NCBI GenBank assembly: GCA_963766295.1
Contig: CAVXYW010000002.1
Location: forward strand, 1,860,001 to 1,924,000
Length of the DNA: 64,000 nucleotides
Direction of reading: 5' to 3'
Source of the DNA: JBBDRJ01 sp963766295
GTDB lineage: Bacteria; Actinomycetota; JAICYB01
The number at the start of each line of letters is the position of its first letter. Within the stretch, counting starts at the first letter, position 1. Shown here one piece after another: positions 52,965 to 61,344 of the stretch. Under the pieces are notes generated by a model. The model ran no database searches. It worked only from the letters and a program-made list of their open reading frames with translations, and was not told where the DNA came from. The position numbers were made by a program, and so were the translations under genes.

Positions 52965-54348
52965 GTGCGGACCGAGCTTGCGTACGGCGCAGAAACGATC
53001 TCCGTCGAGCTACCGGACAACACCGTCACACCCGACACCGGCATCTCGGTTCCGCTGCCGCGAGCGGACGACATGGGGGCCGAAGTCCGGCGCGCGATCA
53101 CGGAGCCGTCTGGACTCGCCTCCGCTTCGCGACCTCGTCAAGGCAGGCTCCCGCGTAACGATCGCTTTCGACGACGCAACGGTCGGCCAATACGCGCCGG
53201 TGTGGTCCACGGCGATACCGATCCTTCTCGACGAGCTGGAGAGCGCCGGTGTTTCGCGTTCGAACGTGCGGCTCATTTGCGCCAATGCTTTGCACCGCAA
53301 GTTCACTCACGAAGAGCTCGGGAAGCTGATCGGCAACGACTTGGTCGAAGAGTTCGGTGAACGTCTTTACTGCCACGACGCCGAGGACCAGGAGAATCTC
53401 GTCCATCTCGGGACGACACCCAACGGCTATCACGTAGAGCTGAACAAAGCCGTGGTGGACGACGACCTGACGATCTACCTGAACTGCTCGACGTTCCGCG
53501 GATTCCAGGGCGGCTGGAAGTCACTTTGTGTCGGGCTGTCGACCTACAAGTCGATCGCGCATCACCACAATCCGGACGACATGTCGATGTCGCTCAACCG
53601 CAACCGCATGCACGAGATGCTCGACGAGATGGGACAGCTGGTCACCAAAGAGCTCGGCCCCCAACGGATCTTCAAGCTCGAAACGATCCAGGCCAACCCG
53701 ATAACGGTGTCGTCGATCCTCGGGGGCACGGTCGATGCCACACGCGCCAAGGCCGTGGAGATCATGCGCGCGCACCAATCGGATCGCCGCGATCTCGTGC
53801 AGGAGAAGGTCGATGTCGTGGTCTACGGGATACCTGACTTCAGTCCTTACGCTGCGTTCTCACACCTCAATCCGATACTCACGCTGATCTCGACCGGTCT
53901 CGGCTATCTCGGCGGCGTCATCGAAGCCTTCGGGAAACCGGGATGCACTGTGATCCTCGCGACGCCGTGTCGCAACGAGTGGCATCGGCAACATCATGCG
54001 TCCTACCCCGAAGTGTGGGAACGGGTGTTACCCGAAACTCTCGATCCGTACGAAGCACGGAAGAGGTTCGAGAACGAGTTCGCCACGCGCCAGGACTACA
54101 TCGACGCGTACCGCCACAACAACGCCTTCCACGGTGCGCACGGGATCATGGCGATCTTCCCGCTCAAACGCCTGAAGCACGCGGCGCGTGTTTTCGTCGC
54201 GGGAGCGGAGGATCCCGAGATACCGCGACACGTCGGCTTCGAGCCCTTCGCAACAGTCGAAGACGCGGTTGCCGAAGCCAAGAATATCCACGGGCAGGAC
54301 GCAACCTTCGCCTGCGTCCGTTACCCGGCCGCCGTCAGCCGTCAGTAG
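52965..54348 (+). pseudogene. Lactate racemase (LarA)-like gene interrupted by a single-base frameshift
   Basis: GTG 52965 begins a LarA-like N-terminus (MRTELAYGAETISVELPD). The frame then changes near 53112: the family's SPPLRDLVKAG segment and everything after it lie in the neighbouring frame up to 54348. Skipping one base joins TEPS to DSPPLR. The rest is intact, about 410 residues, with ANALHRKFT, GGWKSL (Lys of the LarA active site) and an HHH further on; the usual His before the GGxK motif reads CSTF. LarA enzymes racemise 2-hydroxy acids with a nickel-pincer cofactor. The shift may be a sequencing error, a decaying gene or recoding. Confidence 0.75.
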
Positions 54349-54695
54349 CCGGCGTTCCTAGATCTGCGTTTCGCCCCCTGCTGCCTGTCGGACAACACCG
54401 TGATGAGCCACGCCCAGATCAAGAAGAGCATCCAACCGGTATAGATCCCGAAACCACGGCGAGGTCCTCCGAAGAAGTACTCCACCAGTGACTCTGGAAG
54501 CGTCGGGGATCCGAAGTCCCATCCGGACGCCCTCACTAGCGCGATGAGTAGATACGGAAGGCCGAAGACGACTATCGCAATGGCGACGCCGGTCGAGCCT
54601 TTGTAGTCGGTCCACATCTGTCGCAGTCTTCTCTCACGCTCGATCTCTGCGCGCTCCTCGCGCTCGGCGGCCCTTTCGAAGGGATCACTCGTCAT
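54342..54695 (-). CDS. Small membrane protein co-transcribed with padR
   Basis: A 117-residue protein. A highly charged N-terminal helix (EREERAEIERERRLRQ) is followed by two membrane segments (VAIAIVVFGLPYLLIALV and GWMLFLIWAWLITVL) and a basic tail. GGAGGAG precedes ATG 54695, which lies within the padR 3' end. The overlap suggests that the PadR regulator and this protein work together. Converges on the LarA-like gene with a seven-base overlap. Confidence 0.68.
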   Translation of the reverse strand: MTSDPFERAAEREERAEIERERRLRQMWTDYKGSTGVAIAIVVFGLPYLLIALVRASGWDFGSPTLPESLVEYFFGGPRRGFGIYTGWMLFLIWAWLITVLSDRQQGAKRRSRNAGY

Positions 54696-55140
54696 CGCTC
54701 GCTCCTCCGTTCTCGATCAGTACCTGTAACTGCTTGTCGGTACGGCGCAGCACTTTTAGGACGGCATTCGGATCGACAACGCCCGATGCGCTACGCACCG
54801 ACGCCGATAGCCGATCGAGCGCGCGACCGACCTCGTCTTGAGGACGCAGAAACGCGCCCGTCCGCCTTTCGATCTCGATCAGCTTGTCCTGGCGATCCAA
54901 AAGGGCCTCGGCCCCCAACACGGTGACCTCGAATCGCTTCGGCGTTTCGTCCCCTATTGGTTCGACGAGCTCCTCGGCCTCGAGGGCCGAGAGAGCCGGA
55001 TAGACGCTTCCGGCCGACGGGACGTAGTCCGGGCCGAAGAGGCGGTCGAGCTCGACCATCAGCTCGTAGCCGTTGGACGGAACCCGCGCCAGGAGCGCGA
55101 GCAAAACGAGTGGGAGTTCGCCATACCTGAAGAACCTCAA
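54685..55140 (-). CDS. PadR family transcriptional regulator
   Basis: A 151-residue PadR protein: winged helix with LPLVLLALLARVPSNGYELM and the conserved SAGSVYPALSALE near 42-54, then a C-terminal dimerisation helix (DRQDKLIEIERRTGAF). TTG 55140 has AGAGGAA four bases before it. Divergent from the hydrolase-cyclase genes with repeat-rich DNA between, which is the likely operator. Confidence 0.88.
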   Translation of the reverse strand: MRFFRYGELPLVLLALLARVPSNGYELMVELDRLFGPDYVPSAGSVYPALSALEAEELVEPIGDETPKRFEVTVLGAEALLDRQDKLIEIERRTGAFLRPQDEVGRALDRLSASVRSASGVVDPNAVLKVLRRTDKQLQVLIENGGASDDE

Positions 55141-55151
55141 CCAGTTCCTCT

Positions 55152-55195
55152 CTTACGCAAGTATTGCGTATGTTATTGCGGAAGTATTGCGTAAG
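55152..55195. promoter_or_regulatory. Probable PadR operator: inverted and triple direct repeat
   Basis: The interval starts with CTTACGCAA and ends with its exact reverse complement TTGCGTAAG. Inside, TATTGCG occurs three times, at 55162, 55174 and 55185, spaced 12 and 11 bases (about one helical turn), and the twelve-base AAGTATTGCGTA appears twice. The site is AT-richer than its surroundings and lies between padR and the first cyclase gene, so it can control both directions. Confidence 0.75.
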
Positions 55196-55291
55196 TCAAG
55201 ACGCAGCCAGAGTTGTCGATGGTCTCGAGCCGCTCCCATCGGCGCCGTTCCGATCTGGGGTGCGTCGTATGCTTCGGTGCGGGAGGTCGGG

Positions 55292-56623
55292 ATGGTCAGC
55301 GACGCGCCAGAGATTCGCTACGCGCGGTCTGGAGACATCGAGATCGCATACGCCGTCGTTGGTGACGGACCAAGCGACATCGTCTTCGTGTCCGGTTTCA
55401 TCTCCCACCTTGACCTCATGTGGGAGTTCCACCCGTTCGCCGCACGGTACAAACGGCTTGCCGAGTTCGGCCGCCTGATTCAGTTCGACAAGCGCGGGAC
55501 CGGCCTGTCCGACCGCACGCTCGGATTCGGAAGTGTCGCCGATCGGATGGACGACATCCGAGCCGTGATGGACGCCGCCGGAAGCGAGCGCGCCACACTC
55601 TATGCCGTGTCGGAGGGCGGTCCCCTAGCGCTCGTGTTCGCCGCGACGTACCCGGAGCGCGTGTCGAAGCTCGTCCTATACGGGACCTTCGCGAAGATGG
55701 TTCGGACGCCCGACTATCCCATCGGGTTCGATGCGAGCCAAGTCGAGAGCATCGCAGCGTTCTTTCACGACCACTGGGGCTCCGGAAACGTCATGAAGAT
55801 GTTTTTCGCGGACGCTCCTGACGAAGCTACGCCGCTCCTCGCACGCTACGAGCGGAGCGCGTGCACACCGAAGATGGCCCACGACATCACCCTCAAGAAC
55901 TTCGAGATCGATGTTCGCGAAATTCTCCCTGCAATCAACGTGCCGACGCTTGTGGTTCACGCCGCTGGAGACCCTCTGATGCCTTTCGAAGGGGGCCGTT
56001 ACCTCGCCGAACACATCCCCGGGGCGCGTTTACTCGAGCTCGAAGGCAACGTTCATGCGCCCTGGGACGGGGACTGGCTCATGCACCCTGACTTAAGGAA
56101 ATTCCTGGGTGGAGACGCGCCCGTCCCCGAACCCCATCACGATCGCGTGCTTGCCACCGTTCTGTTCACCGACATCGTCAAGTCGACGGAGCGCACGGCG
56201 GCCGTCGGAGATCTGCGCTGGAAGGAGATCCTCGACGACCACGACCGCGTCGCCAAACGTGAGATGGATCGTTACCGGGGCCGCTTGATCAAGACGACCG
56301 GGGACGGCTTGCTTGCAACTTTCGATGGGCCCGCGCGAGCCATCAGCTGTGCGCAGGGGATCCACGACGCCATGCGGAATGTCGGAGTGGATATCCGTGC
56401 CGGTGTACACACCGGGGAGATCGAGCTGCGCGAAGGCGATATCACAGGCCTGGGCGTGGTGATCGCGCGCCGGATATGCGACACGGCATCGGACGGCGAG
56501 TTGTTGGCATCGCGCACGGTGAAAGATCTGGTTGCCGGATCCGGCATCGCCTTCGTCGACCGAGGTGAGCACCAACTCAAAGGCGTACCTGATGAGTGGC
56601 AGCTGTACTCTGTGCAACCGTAA
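55292..56623 (+). CDS. Alpha/beta hydrolase fused to class III nucleotide cyclase (first copy)
   Basis: A 443-residue two-domain protein. Residues about 5-270 are an alpha/beta hydrolase with an intact nucleophile elbow AVSEGG (Ser about 107), DKRGTGLSD, and a catalytic His in GNVHAPWD. Residues about 285-440 are a class III adenylate/guanylate cyclase: metal Asp in LFTDIVKST, second Asp in KTTGDGLLATF, and RTVKDLVAGSG near the end. GGGAGG lies five bases before ATG 55292. No membrane segment: a soluble cyclase probably controlled by a small ligand bound or cleaved by the hydrolase half. Follows the PadR-type operator. Confidence 0.88.
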   Translation: MVSDAPEIRYARSGDIEIAYAVVGDGPSDIVFVSGFISHLDLMWEFHPFAARYKRLAEFGRLIQFDKRGTGLSDRTLGFGSVADRMDDIRAVMDAAGSERATLYAVSEGGPLALVFAATYPERVSKLVLYGTFAKMVRTPDYPIGFDASQVESIAAFFHDHWGSGNVMKMFFADAPDEATPLLARYERSACTPKMAHDITLKNFEIDVREILPAINVPTLVVHAAGDPLMPFEGGRYLAEHIPGARLLELEGNVHAPWDGDWLMHPDLRKFLGGDAPVPEPHHDRVLATVLFTDIVKSTERTAAVGDLRWKEILDDHDRVAKREMDRYRGRLIKTTGDGLLATFDGPARAISCAQGIHDAMRNVGVDIRAGVHTGEIELREGDITGLGVVIARRICDTASDGELLASRTVKDLVAGSGIAFVDRGEHQLKGVPDEWQLYSVQP

Positions 56624-56674
56624 GGCTTCCACCGCGGATAGCTTGATGGCTTCCTGATGAGCGCGGCCTAGCGC

Positions 56675-57997
56675 ATGCAGCGACCAGAAACCCAATACGC
56701 ACGCAGCGGTGACGTCCACATCGCCTATCAGGTGTTCGGGGACGGTCCGACGAACCTTGCTTTCATTTTCCCCGCCTTTTCGCATGTAGAGATCGCGTGG
56801 GAGAACCCCGACTTCGCACACGCATTCGAGCGGCTGTCCCGCTTCGCGCGCGTGGTCATCTTCGACAAACGCGGCACCGGACTATCCGATCGCGTCGGTG
56901 TAGTGCTGACCTACGAGCAGTTCCTCGATGACCTGCGTGCCGTGCTTGATGCCGCAGGGATGGACAAGGCGGCGCTGTACGGGCATTTCGACGGCGGGAT
57001 GATCGCAACCGTCTTCGCCGCGACGTACCCGGAACGCACCAGCGCGCTTGTCACCTTCGGGACACCGGCGAAGTTCCTCCGAGCCGACGACTTTCCGTTT
57101 GGGATGGAGCCTGCATTCTGGGAATCGGCGAAGGAACAGGTCGACGATCGGTTCGTTATGGACCTGCTCATCACGACCACGATCCCCCAAGCGGCCACAG
57201 ACCCGTCCCTTCGAGCTTGGACGGAACGCTGGTTCCGAGCGTCGATCGGTCCCGGCGGACTTCTCGCGTTGATCGACGCCGCGGCGCAGACCGACATCAG
57301 ACCCGTTCTTCCGATCGTGCAGGCGCCGACACTGGTTCTTCACGCGATCGACGACGGTTTCGTACCGGCGGGCAATGCCGACTACCTAGCCGAGCACATC
57401 CCATCCGCACAGCTACGCATCGTTTCGGGAGCCGCGACGAGCCGGGCGTTCGAAGATGACGTACTCGACGAGATCGAAACGTTCCTCACCGGCGCACCAC
57501 CGGTGGCGACGTCGGACCGTGTGCTGGCGACCGTTCTGTTCGGCGACATCGTGGAGTCCACGCAGCGCTTGGCCGAAGTCGGGGATCGCATTTGGCGTGA
57601 CCGACTCGACCGAATGGTTGCCATCGTTCGCCGTGAGATCGCCCGATTTCAAGGCATCTTCCTCGAGGACACCGGGGACGGGTACTTCGCCACCTTCGAT
57701 GGTCCCGCTCGCGCCATCCACTGCGCACGGGCTATACGAGACTCTCTTCTGGCTCTCGAGATACAGACGCGTTCCGGCCTACATACCGGAGAGGTGGAAA
57801 GGCGAGGCGAAAAGGTCGCCGGTATCGGTGTTCACATCGCGTCACGCGTCATGGCCAAGGCCGAACCGAACGAAGTGCTCGCTTCTTCGACGGTGAAGGA
57901 CCTAGTGGTCGGATCGGGCATCAGCTTCTCAGACCGCGGTGAGCACGAGCTCAAAGGTGTTCCTGGTAGTTGGCGGTTGTTCTCGGTCGAGACCTAG
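56675..57997 (+). CDS. Alpha/beta hydrolase-like/class III nucleotide cyclase fusion (second copy)
   Basis: A 440-residue paralogue of the upstream gene, in the same orientation 51 bases downstream. The cyclase half keeps both metal Asp motifs (LFGDIVEST and EDTGDGYFATF) and VHIASRVMAKA. In the hydrolase half the nucleophile elbow reads GHFDGG, with Phe about 105 where Ser should be, and the expected His region reads SGAATSRAF, so it is probably inactive and may only bind ligand. The pre-TGDG residue differs from copy one (Glu-Asp instead of Lys-Thr), so nucleotide preference or activity may differ. No clear ribosome site. Confidence 0.88.
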   Translation: MQRPETQYARSGDVHIAYQVFGDGPTNLAFIFPAFSHVEIAWENPDFAHAFERLSRFARVVIFDKRGTGLSDRVGVVLTYEQFLDDLRAVLDAAGMDKAALYGHFDGGMIATVFAATYPERTSALVTFGTPAKFLRADDFPFGMEPAFWESAKEQVDDRFVMDLLITTTIPQAATDPSLRAWTERWFRASIGPGGLLALIDAAAQTDIRPVLPIVQAPTLVLHAIDDGFVPAGNADYLAEHIPSAQLRIVSGAATSRAFEDDVLDEIETFLTGAPPVATSDRVLATVLFGDIVESTQRLAEVGDRIWRDRLDRMVAIVRREIARFQGIFLEDTGDGYFATFDGPARAIHCARAIRDSLLALEIQTRSGLHTGEVERRGEKVAGIGVHIASRVMAKAEPNEVLASSTVKDLVVGSGISFSDRGEHELKGVPGSWRLFSVET

Positions 57998-58008
57998 CCG
58001 ACGCAGTA

Positions 58009-58608
58009 CTACCGTTTGGCTCTTCGCCGTCCCACGACGCTGAAGACGGGAGCAGCCTCTGCTCGCTCGATCATCGATTCCAGCCACCGCTGGTATTCGT
58101 CGAAGGTTGCGAGCAGCCGGTCTCTGTCGACTGGGCGCTCCAGCTGCTGCGCGGCGACCAGGATCGAGAACCCGATGCGCGCGAGGGTCGAAGCCTGCTT
58201 GGAGTCAATCCCGGCTTCGACCAGGAACCGAGTAAGGAGCTTTTCTGTTTCACGGTCGACGCGTGCCTGCGAGGCGGCTGCGGCCTTGTCCGTTCGAGCC
58301 CATGCCCTCAAGGCGCTGGCCGCCTCGTGGTTGATGCTCACGGCGCCGAGCTTCAGGGCGGTCAGACGATCGACCGGATCCATCGCCTCGAGGAATGGCA
58401 TTAGCTGCTTAACGCGGTCGTGCTCCCAGAAGCGCAGAAGCTCGTGTTGGAAAGCCGTACCCGATTCGAAGTGGTGATAGAAGGACCCTTTCGTAACGCC
58501 GAGTCGATAGCACAACGCCGAAATCGTTACTGCCCCTATGCCGCCGGCCGCCATGAGCTCGAGAGCGGCATCGAAGTAGTCGGACTTGCTGAGCGTGTCG
58601 CCGGCCAT
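58009..58608 (-). CDS. TetR family transcriptional regulator
   Basis: A 199-residue TetR regulator. The N-terminal helix-turn-helix includes ISALCYRLGVTKGSFYHHF near 30-48. The C-terminal ligand domain is all-helical and ends in a basic tail. It starts two bases after the P450 stop, so the pair is one transcript. A palindrome upstream of the P450 is the obvious autoregulatory site. Confidence 0.9.
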   Translation of the reverse strand: MAGDTLSKSDYFDAALELMAAGGIGAVTISALCYRLGVTKGSFYHHFESGTAFQHELLRFWEHDRVKQLMPFLEAMDPVDRLTALKLGAVSINHEAASALRAWARTDKAAAASQARVDRETEKLLTRFLVEAGIDSKQASTLARIGFSILVAAQQLERPVDRDRLLATFDEYQRWLESMIERAEAAPVFSVVGRRRAKR

Positions 58609-58610
58609 CG

Positions 58611-59879
58611 TTAGTCCGTAGACGGTGCGACTTCGTAGCGGATGGGCAGATGCTTGAGCCCTCCGACGAAGTAGCCGCTCGACAGCTGCGGCTCGCCGGC
58701 CAGCTCTACCGAACGCAGCCGTGGAACGAGCTCGGTGAGCAAAGCCTTTATCTCCATCTTGGCCAGCATCGCTCCCAGGCAGTAGTGGACTCCCGTTCCA
58801 AACGACAGGTGACGGTTCGGATTGCGTCCCACGTCGAAGTTGAACGGATCTGCGAACTCTTCTTCGTCCCGGTTGGCCGACGGATATGACAAGAGCACGG
58901 AATCTCCGGCCTCGAACTGGTGATTGCGAAGCGTGTACTCATCAGTCGCGTTGCGCATGAAGTGCCGGACGGGAGTGACCCAGCGGATGATCTCGTCGGC
59001 GGCCGACATCATCAACGAGGGGTCGTCGCGCAGTCGCTCGAGCTGATCGGGATTCTCGGCCAGCGCTTGTAGCCCTCCGGCCATGGACGACGATGTGGTG
59101 TCGTGACCGGCCGTGGCCAGGATCACGTAATAGGACGCCTGGTCGAGCATCGGCATGGGTTCTCCATCGAAGGTCGCATTGGCAATGACCGAAGCTAGGT
59201 CTTCTGTGGGATTGGCTTTCCGATCTTCGATCAGCGCTCCGAAGTACTGGAAGAAATCGATGAGCACTGTGAACAACTCCTCTGGGGTGTTACCTCGCGC
59301 GAGCTCCGGGTCCTGAGCGCCGAAGATCTCCTGCGTGAGCTTGAGCATCATCGGATAATCCGACTCCGGGAGACCCAGCAAGGACAAGATCACCTGGAGC
59401 GGGAACCAAACTGCGATGTCTTGCGCGAAGTCGCACTCGTTGCCGAGCTCGGCCATGCGATCTACAGAACGGCGCGCAAGACTGGCCAGGTCGGCTTCCA
59501 AGCGCGAGAGGGTCCGCGGCGTGAACCAGTCGGCGGTGAGCTTGCGGTAGGCCTTGTGGTCGGGTCCGTCCATGTTGACCAGCGTGCGAAGAACCTCACC
59601 TTGTCGCTGTTGGATCTCGAGGGAGATCTTGTCCGCAAGGATCGAAACAGGCGCGTTGTGCCAGGTCTCCGGATGATGCTCGATCTCCCAAACGTCCGCG
59701 TGCTTGGTGAGCACGTAGAAGGGCGGATAGTCGGAGTGCTCGACAAGATGGATCGGCTCCCGTTCGCGCAGGGTGGCGGCAGCGCTGTGGAAAAGATCCA
59801 TGTCGGCAAAAGCCTGCGGTGTAACGAAAACCAGTCCCGCCTCAGCCGGGGTCATCGACCGATGAGACGTCGTCGTCAT
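58611..59879 (-). CDS. Cytochrome P450
   Basis: A 422-residue soluble bacterial P450. I-helix oxygen-binding motif ATAGHDTTSSS is near 255-265, ExxR is EIIRW near 300, and the heme loop is FGTGVHYCLG near 358-367 with the Cys ligand. The pattern recalls the CYP125/142/124 group that oxidises sterol side chains and branched fatty acids; substrate unproven. GGAGGAG lies just before ATG 59879. No ferredoxin or reductase is adjacent. Operon with tetR. Confidence 0.92.
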   Translation of the reverse strand: MTTTSHRSMTPAEAGLVFVTPQAFADMDLFHSAAATLREREPIHLVEHSDYPPFYVLTKHADVWEIEHHPETWHNAPVSILADKISLEIQQRQGEVLRTLVNMDGPDHKAYRKLTADWFTPRTLSRLEADLASLARRSVDRMAELGNECDFAQDIAVWFPLQVILSLLGLPESDYPMMLKLTQEIFGAQDPELARGNTPEELFTVLIDFFQYFGALIEDRKANPTEDLASVIANATFDGEPMPMLDQASYYVILATAGHDTTSSSMAGGLQALAENPDQLERLRDDPSLMMSAADEIIRWVTPVRHFMRNATDEYTLRNHQFEAGDSVLLSYPSANRDEEEFADPFNFDVGRNPNRHLSFGTGVHYCLGAMLAKMEIKALLTELVPRLRSVELAGEPQLSSGYFVGGLKHLPIRYEVAPSTD

Positions 59880-59899
59880 GTCTCCTCCTGGTCTCCGAG

Positions 59900-59919
59900 A
59901 CCATACCATGCGGTATGGT
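59900..59919. promoter_or_regulatory. Probable TetR operator
   Basis: Perfect inverted repeat with arms ACCATACC and GGTATGGT around a four-base spacer, 21 bases before the P450 start and about 85 bases before the divergent surface-protein start. Length and symmetry are typical of TetR sites. It can regulate the P450-tetR operon and perhaps the divergent importer genes. Confidence 0.8.
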
Positions 59920-60004
59920 ACCCTCAGCAGCCTCCCTGACCGGCCGCAGACGCATCGAAGACCGGCGGAAATGGGAAATACTGCGGCGAGGGGGAGATCT
60001 CGAG

Positions 60005-61342
60005 TTGAGCTGTCGGGGGCTTAGCCAAATACGCCGCAAGACGGTGGTCCCGATGACCGCCGCTGTGCTGATTGGTCTTCTCACCCCCGCCGCATCGTCG
60101 GCTCCCGTTGCTCCGGGTGCCGCGAAGGCCTCGGCTTCCGTTGCGAGCGTTGTACCTGCCGTCGGAGGGCTCGACCTCGCCGCCCGCGTCGGTGCTTCGG
60201 CTGCCGAAGTCGCCAACAACATCGCCCGGGCACAGGCGCAAGCCATCGACCTCGGTCTGCTCGAGCTTGTTCTCACCGCCGAAGACTGCACTGGAGTCCG
60301 GCCGCTCGAACCTTCACAGGTACCGCAGCCAACCCGGATCGATAACCGCAAGGGAAACGCCAGCGCAACGTCAGAAGAGATCGGCGGAGGGTTGGGACGA
60401 GAGGACACGCGCGTTACGACTCAGCCCTTGGCACACGCCGTCGCATCCGGTTCGCATCTCGACCTCTCTCCGCTGTTGTCCATCTCGGGCGGCCGCGCAG
60501 AAACGAAATCTCAAGTGATCGAGGGCAAGGCATACGAAGCGAGCGCCGCCGTAAGCGCAACGCTCGATATCGCGGGTGTCGTGAAGCTGACGGGCATGCA
60601 CTGGAACGCGTTGCACAGGACGGGAGACAAAAAGGCACTCGAAGGAAGCTTCACCTTGTCGGATGCTTCCGGAGCCGGCCAACCATTCGACACGAGCCAG
60701 CTCGACCAACTGACGAGCGCGATCAACTCGGCCTTGCTGCCGACCGGGATCGCGATCGAATTCCCCAAGGTGGAAAAGCTGAAGGAGCCCATCGAGCTCG
60801 TGCGAGTTACGCCGTTGCGCATCATCTTCAAGGACAGCCAACTGGGCGCCCAGCTCATCAATCCGCTACTCGAAGCGACGGGGGCCGAGCGTTCGGAGAT
60901 CTTCAATCAGATCACCGCTATCGCATGCCAGCTCTCGACCATCCTCTTCACAGGGGACGTCGGACTAACGATCGCATCGGGCAGCGGGTCGTTGGCCGTG
61001 CAAGTCGGTGGCGTGCAGGCCTACGCGGACGACACCGTTTCCGACAATCCCTTCTCCGGACTGCCTGAAGCGCCTTTGGGCATCGGTCCTGCGACAACAC
61101 CCGGGTCCACAACGAACACGCCGGGCAGTCCGGCCAGCTCGACCACCGGACGTACGTTTACCAGCGCGCCTACGGGAGCCGAAGGCTGCGAGAGCGTGCA
61201 CCCGTTCCATTGGCCGCCGTGCAGCCGGGGTGCTCCTTGGCTTTTCGGTCTGCTCGGCCTGGCCGGAGTTGGTGCGATGGCGGGACTGGACTGGCGCCAC
61301 CAGCGCCGCGTGCGGGCCAAACGCCTCGAAGAGGGCTTGTAA
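60005..61342 (+). CDS. Secreted, C-terminally anchored surface protein of unknown function
   Basis: A 445-residue protein. TTG 60005 follows GGGGGAG by eight bases and gives a good signal peptide (IRRKTVVPM, hydrophobic core, ASSA cleavage). The mature part is Ala/Ser/Thr-rich with regions that look beta-rich, and near 390 a Thr/Pro/Ser linker leads to a membrane helix (WLFGLLGLAGVGAMAGL) and an Arg-rich end. Three Cys lie near the linker and helix. No LPxTG. It immediately precedes the binding-protein gene, so it may help to capture the imported substrate. No family recognised. Confidence 0.7.
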   Translation: MSCRGLSQIRRKTVVPMTAAVLIGLLTPAASSAPVAPGAAKASASVASVVPAVGGLDLAARVGASAAEVANNIARAQAQAIDLGLLELVLTAEDCTGVRPLEPSQVPQPTRIDNRKGNASATSEEIGGGLGREDTRVTTQPLAHAVASGSHLDLSPLLSISGGRAETKSQVIEGKAYEASAAVSATLDIAGVVKLTGMHWNALHRTGDKKALEGSFTLSDASGAGQPFDTSQLDQLTSAINSALLPTGIAIEFPKVEKLKEPIELVRVTPLRIIFKDSQLGAQLINPLLEATGAERSEIFNQITAIACQLSTILFTGDVGLTIASGSGSLAVQVGGVQAYADDTVSDNPFSGLPEAPLGIGPATTPGSTTNTPGSPASSTTGRTFTSAPTGAEGCESVHPFHWPPCSRGAPWLFGLLGLAGVGAMAGLDWRHQRRVRAKRLEEGL

Positions 61343-61344
61343 GC

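Noticed and set aside
59915..60004. ATG at 59915 as start of the surface protein
   Set aside because: It lies inside the TetR palindrome and would put about 30 extra residues before the signal peptide; TTG 60005 has a ribosome site and a clean signal peptide.
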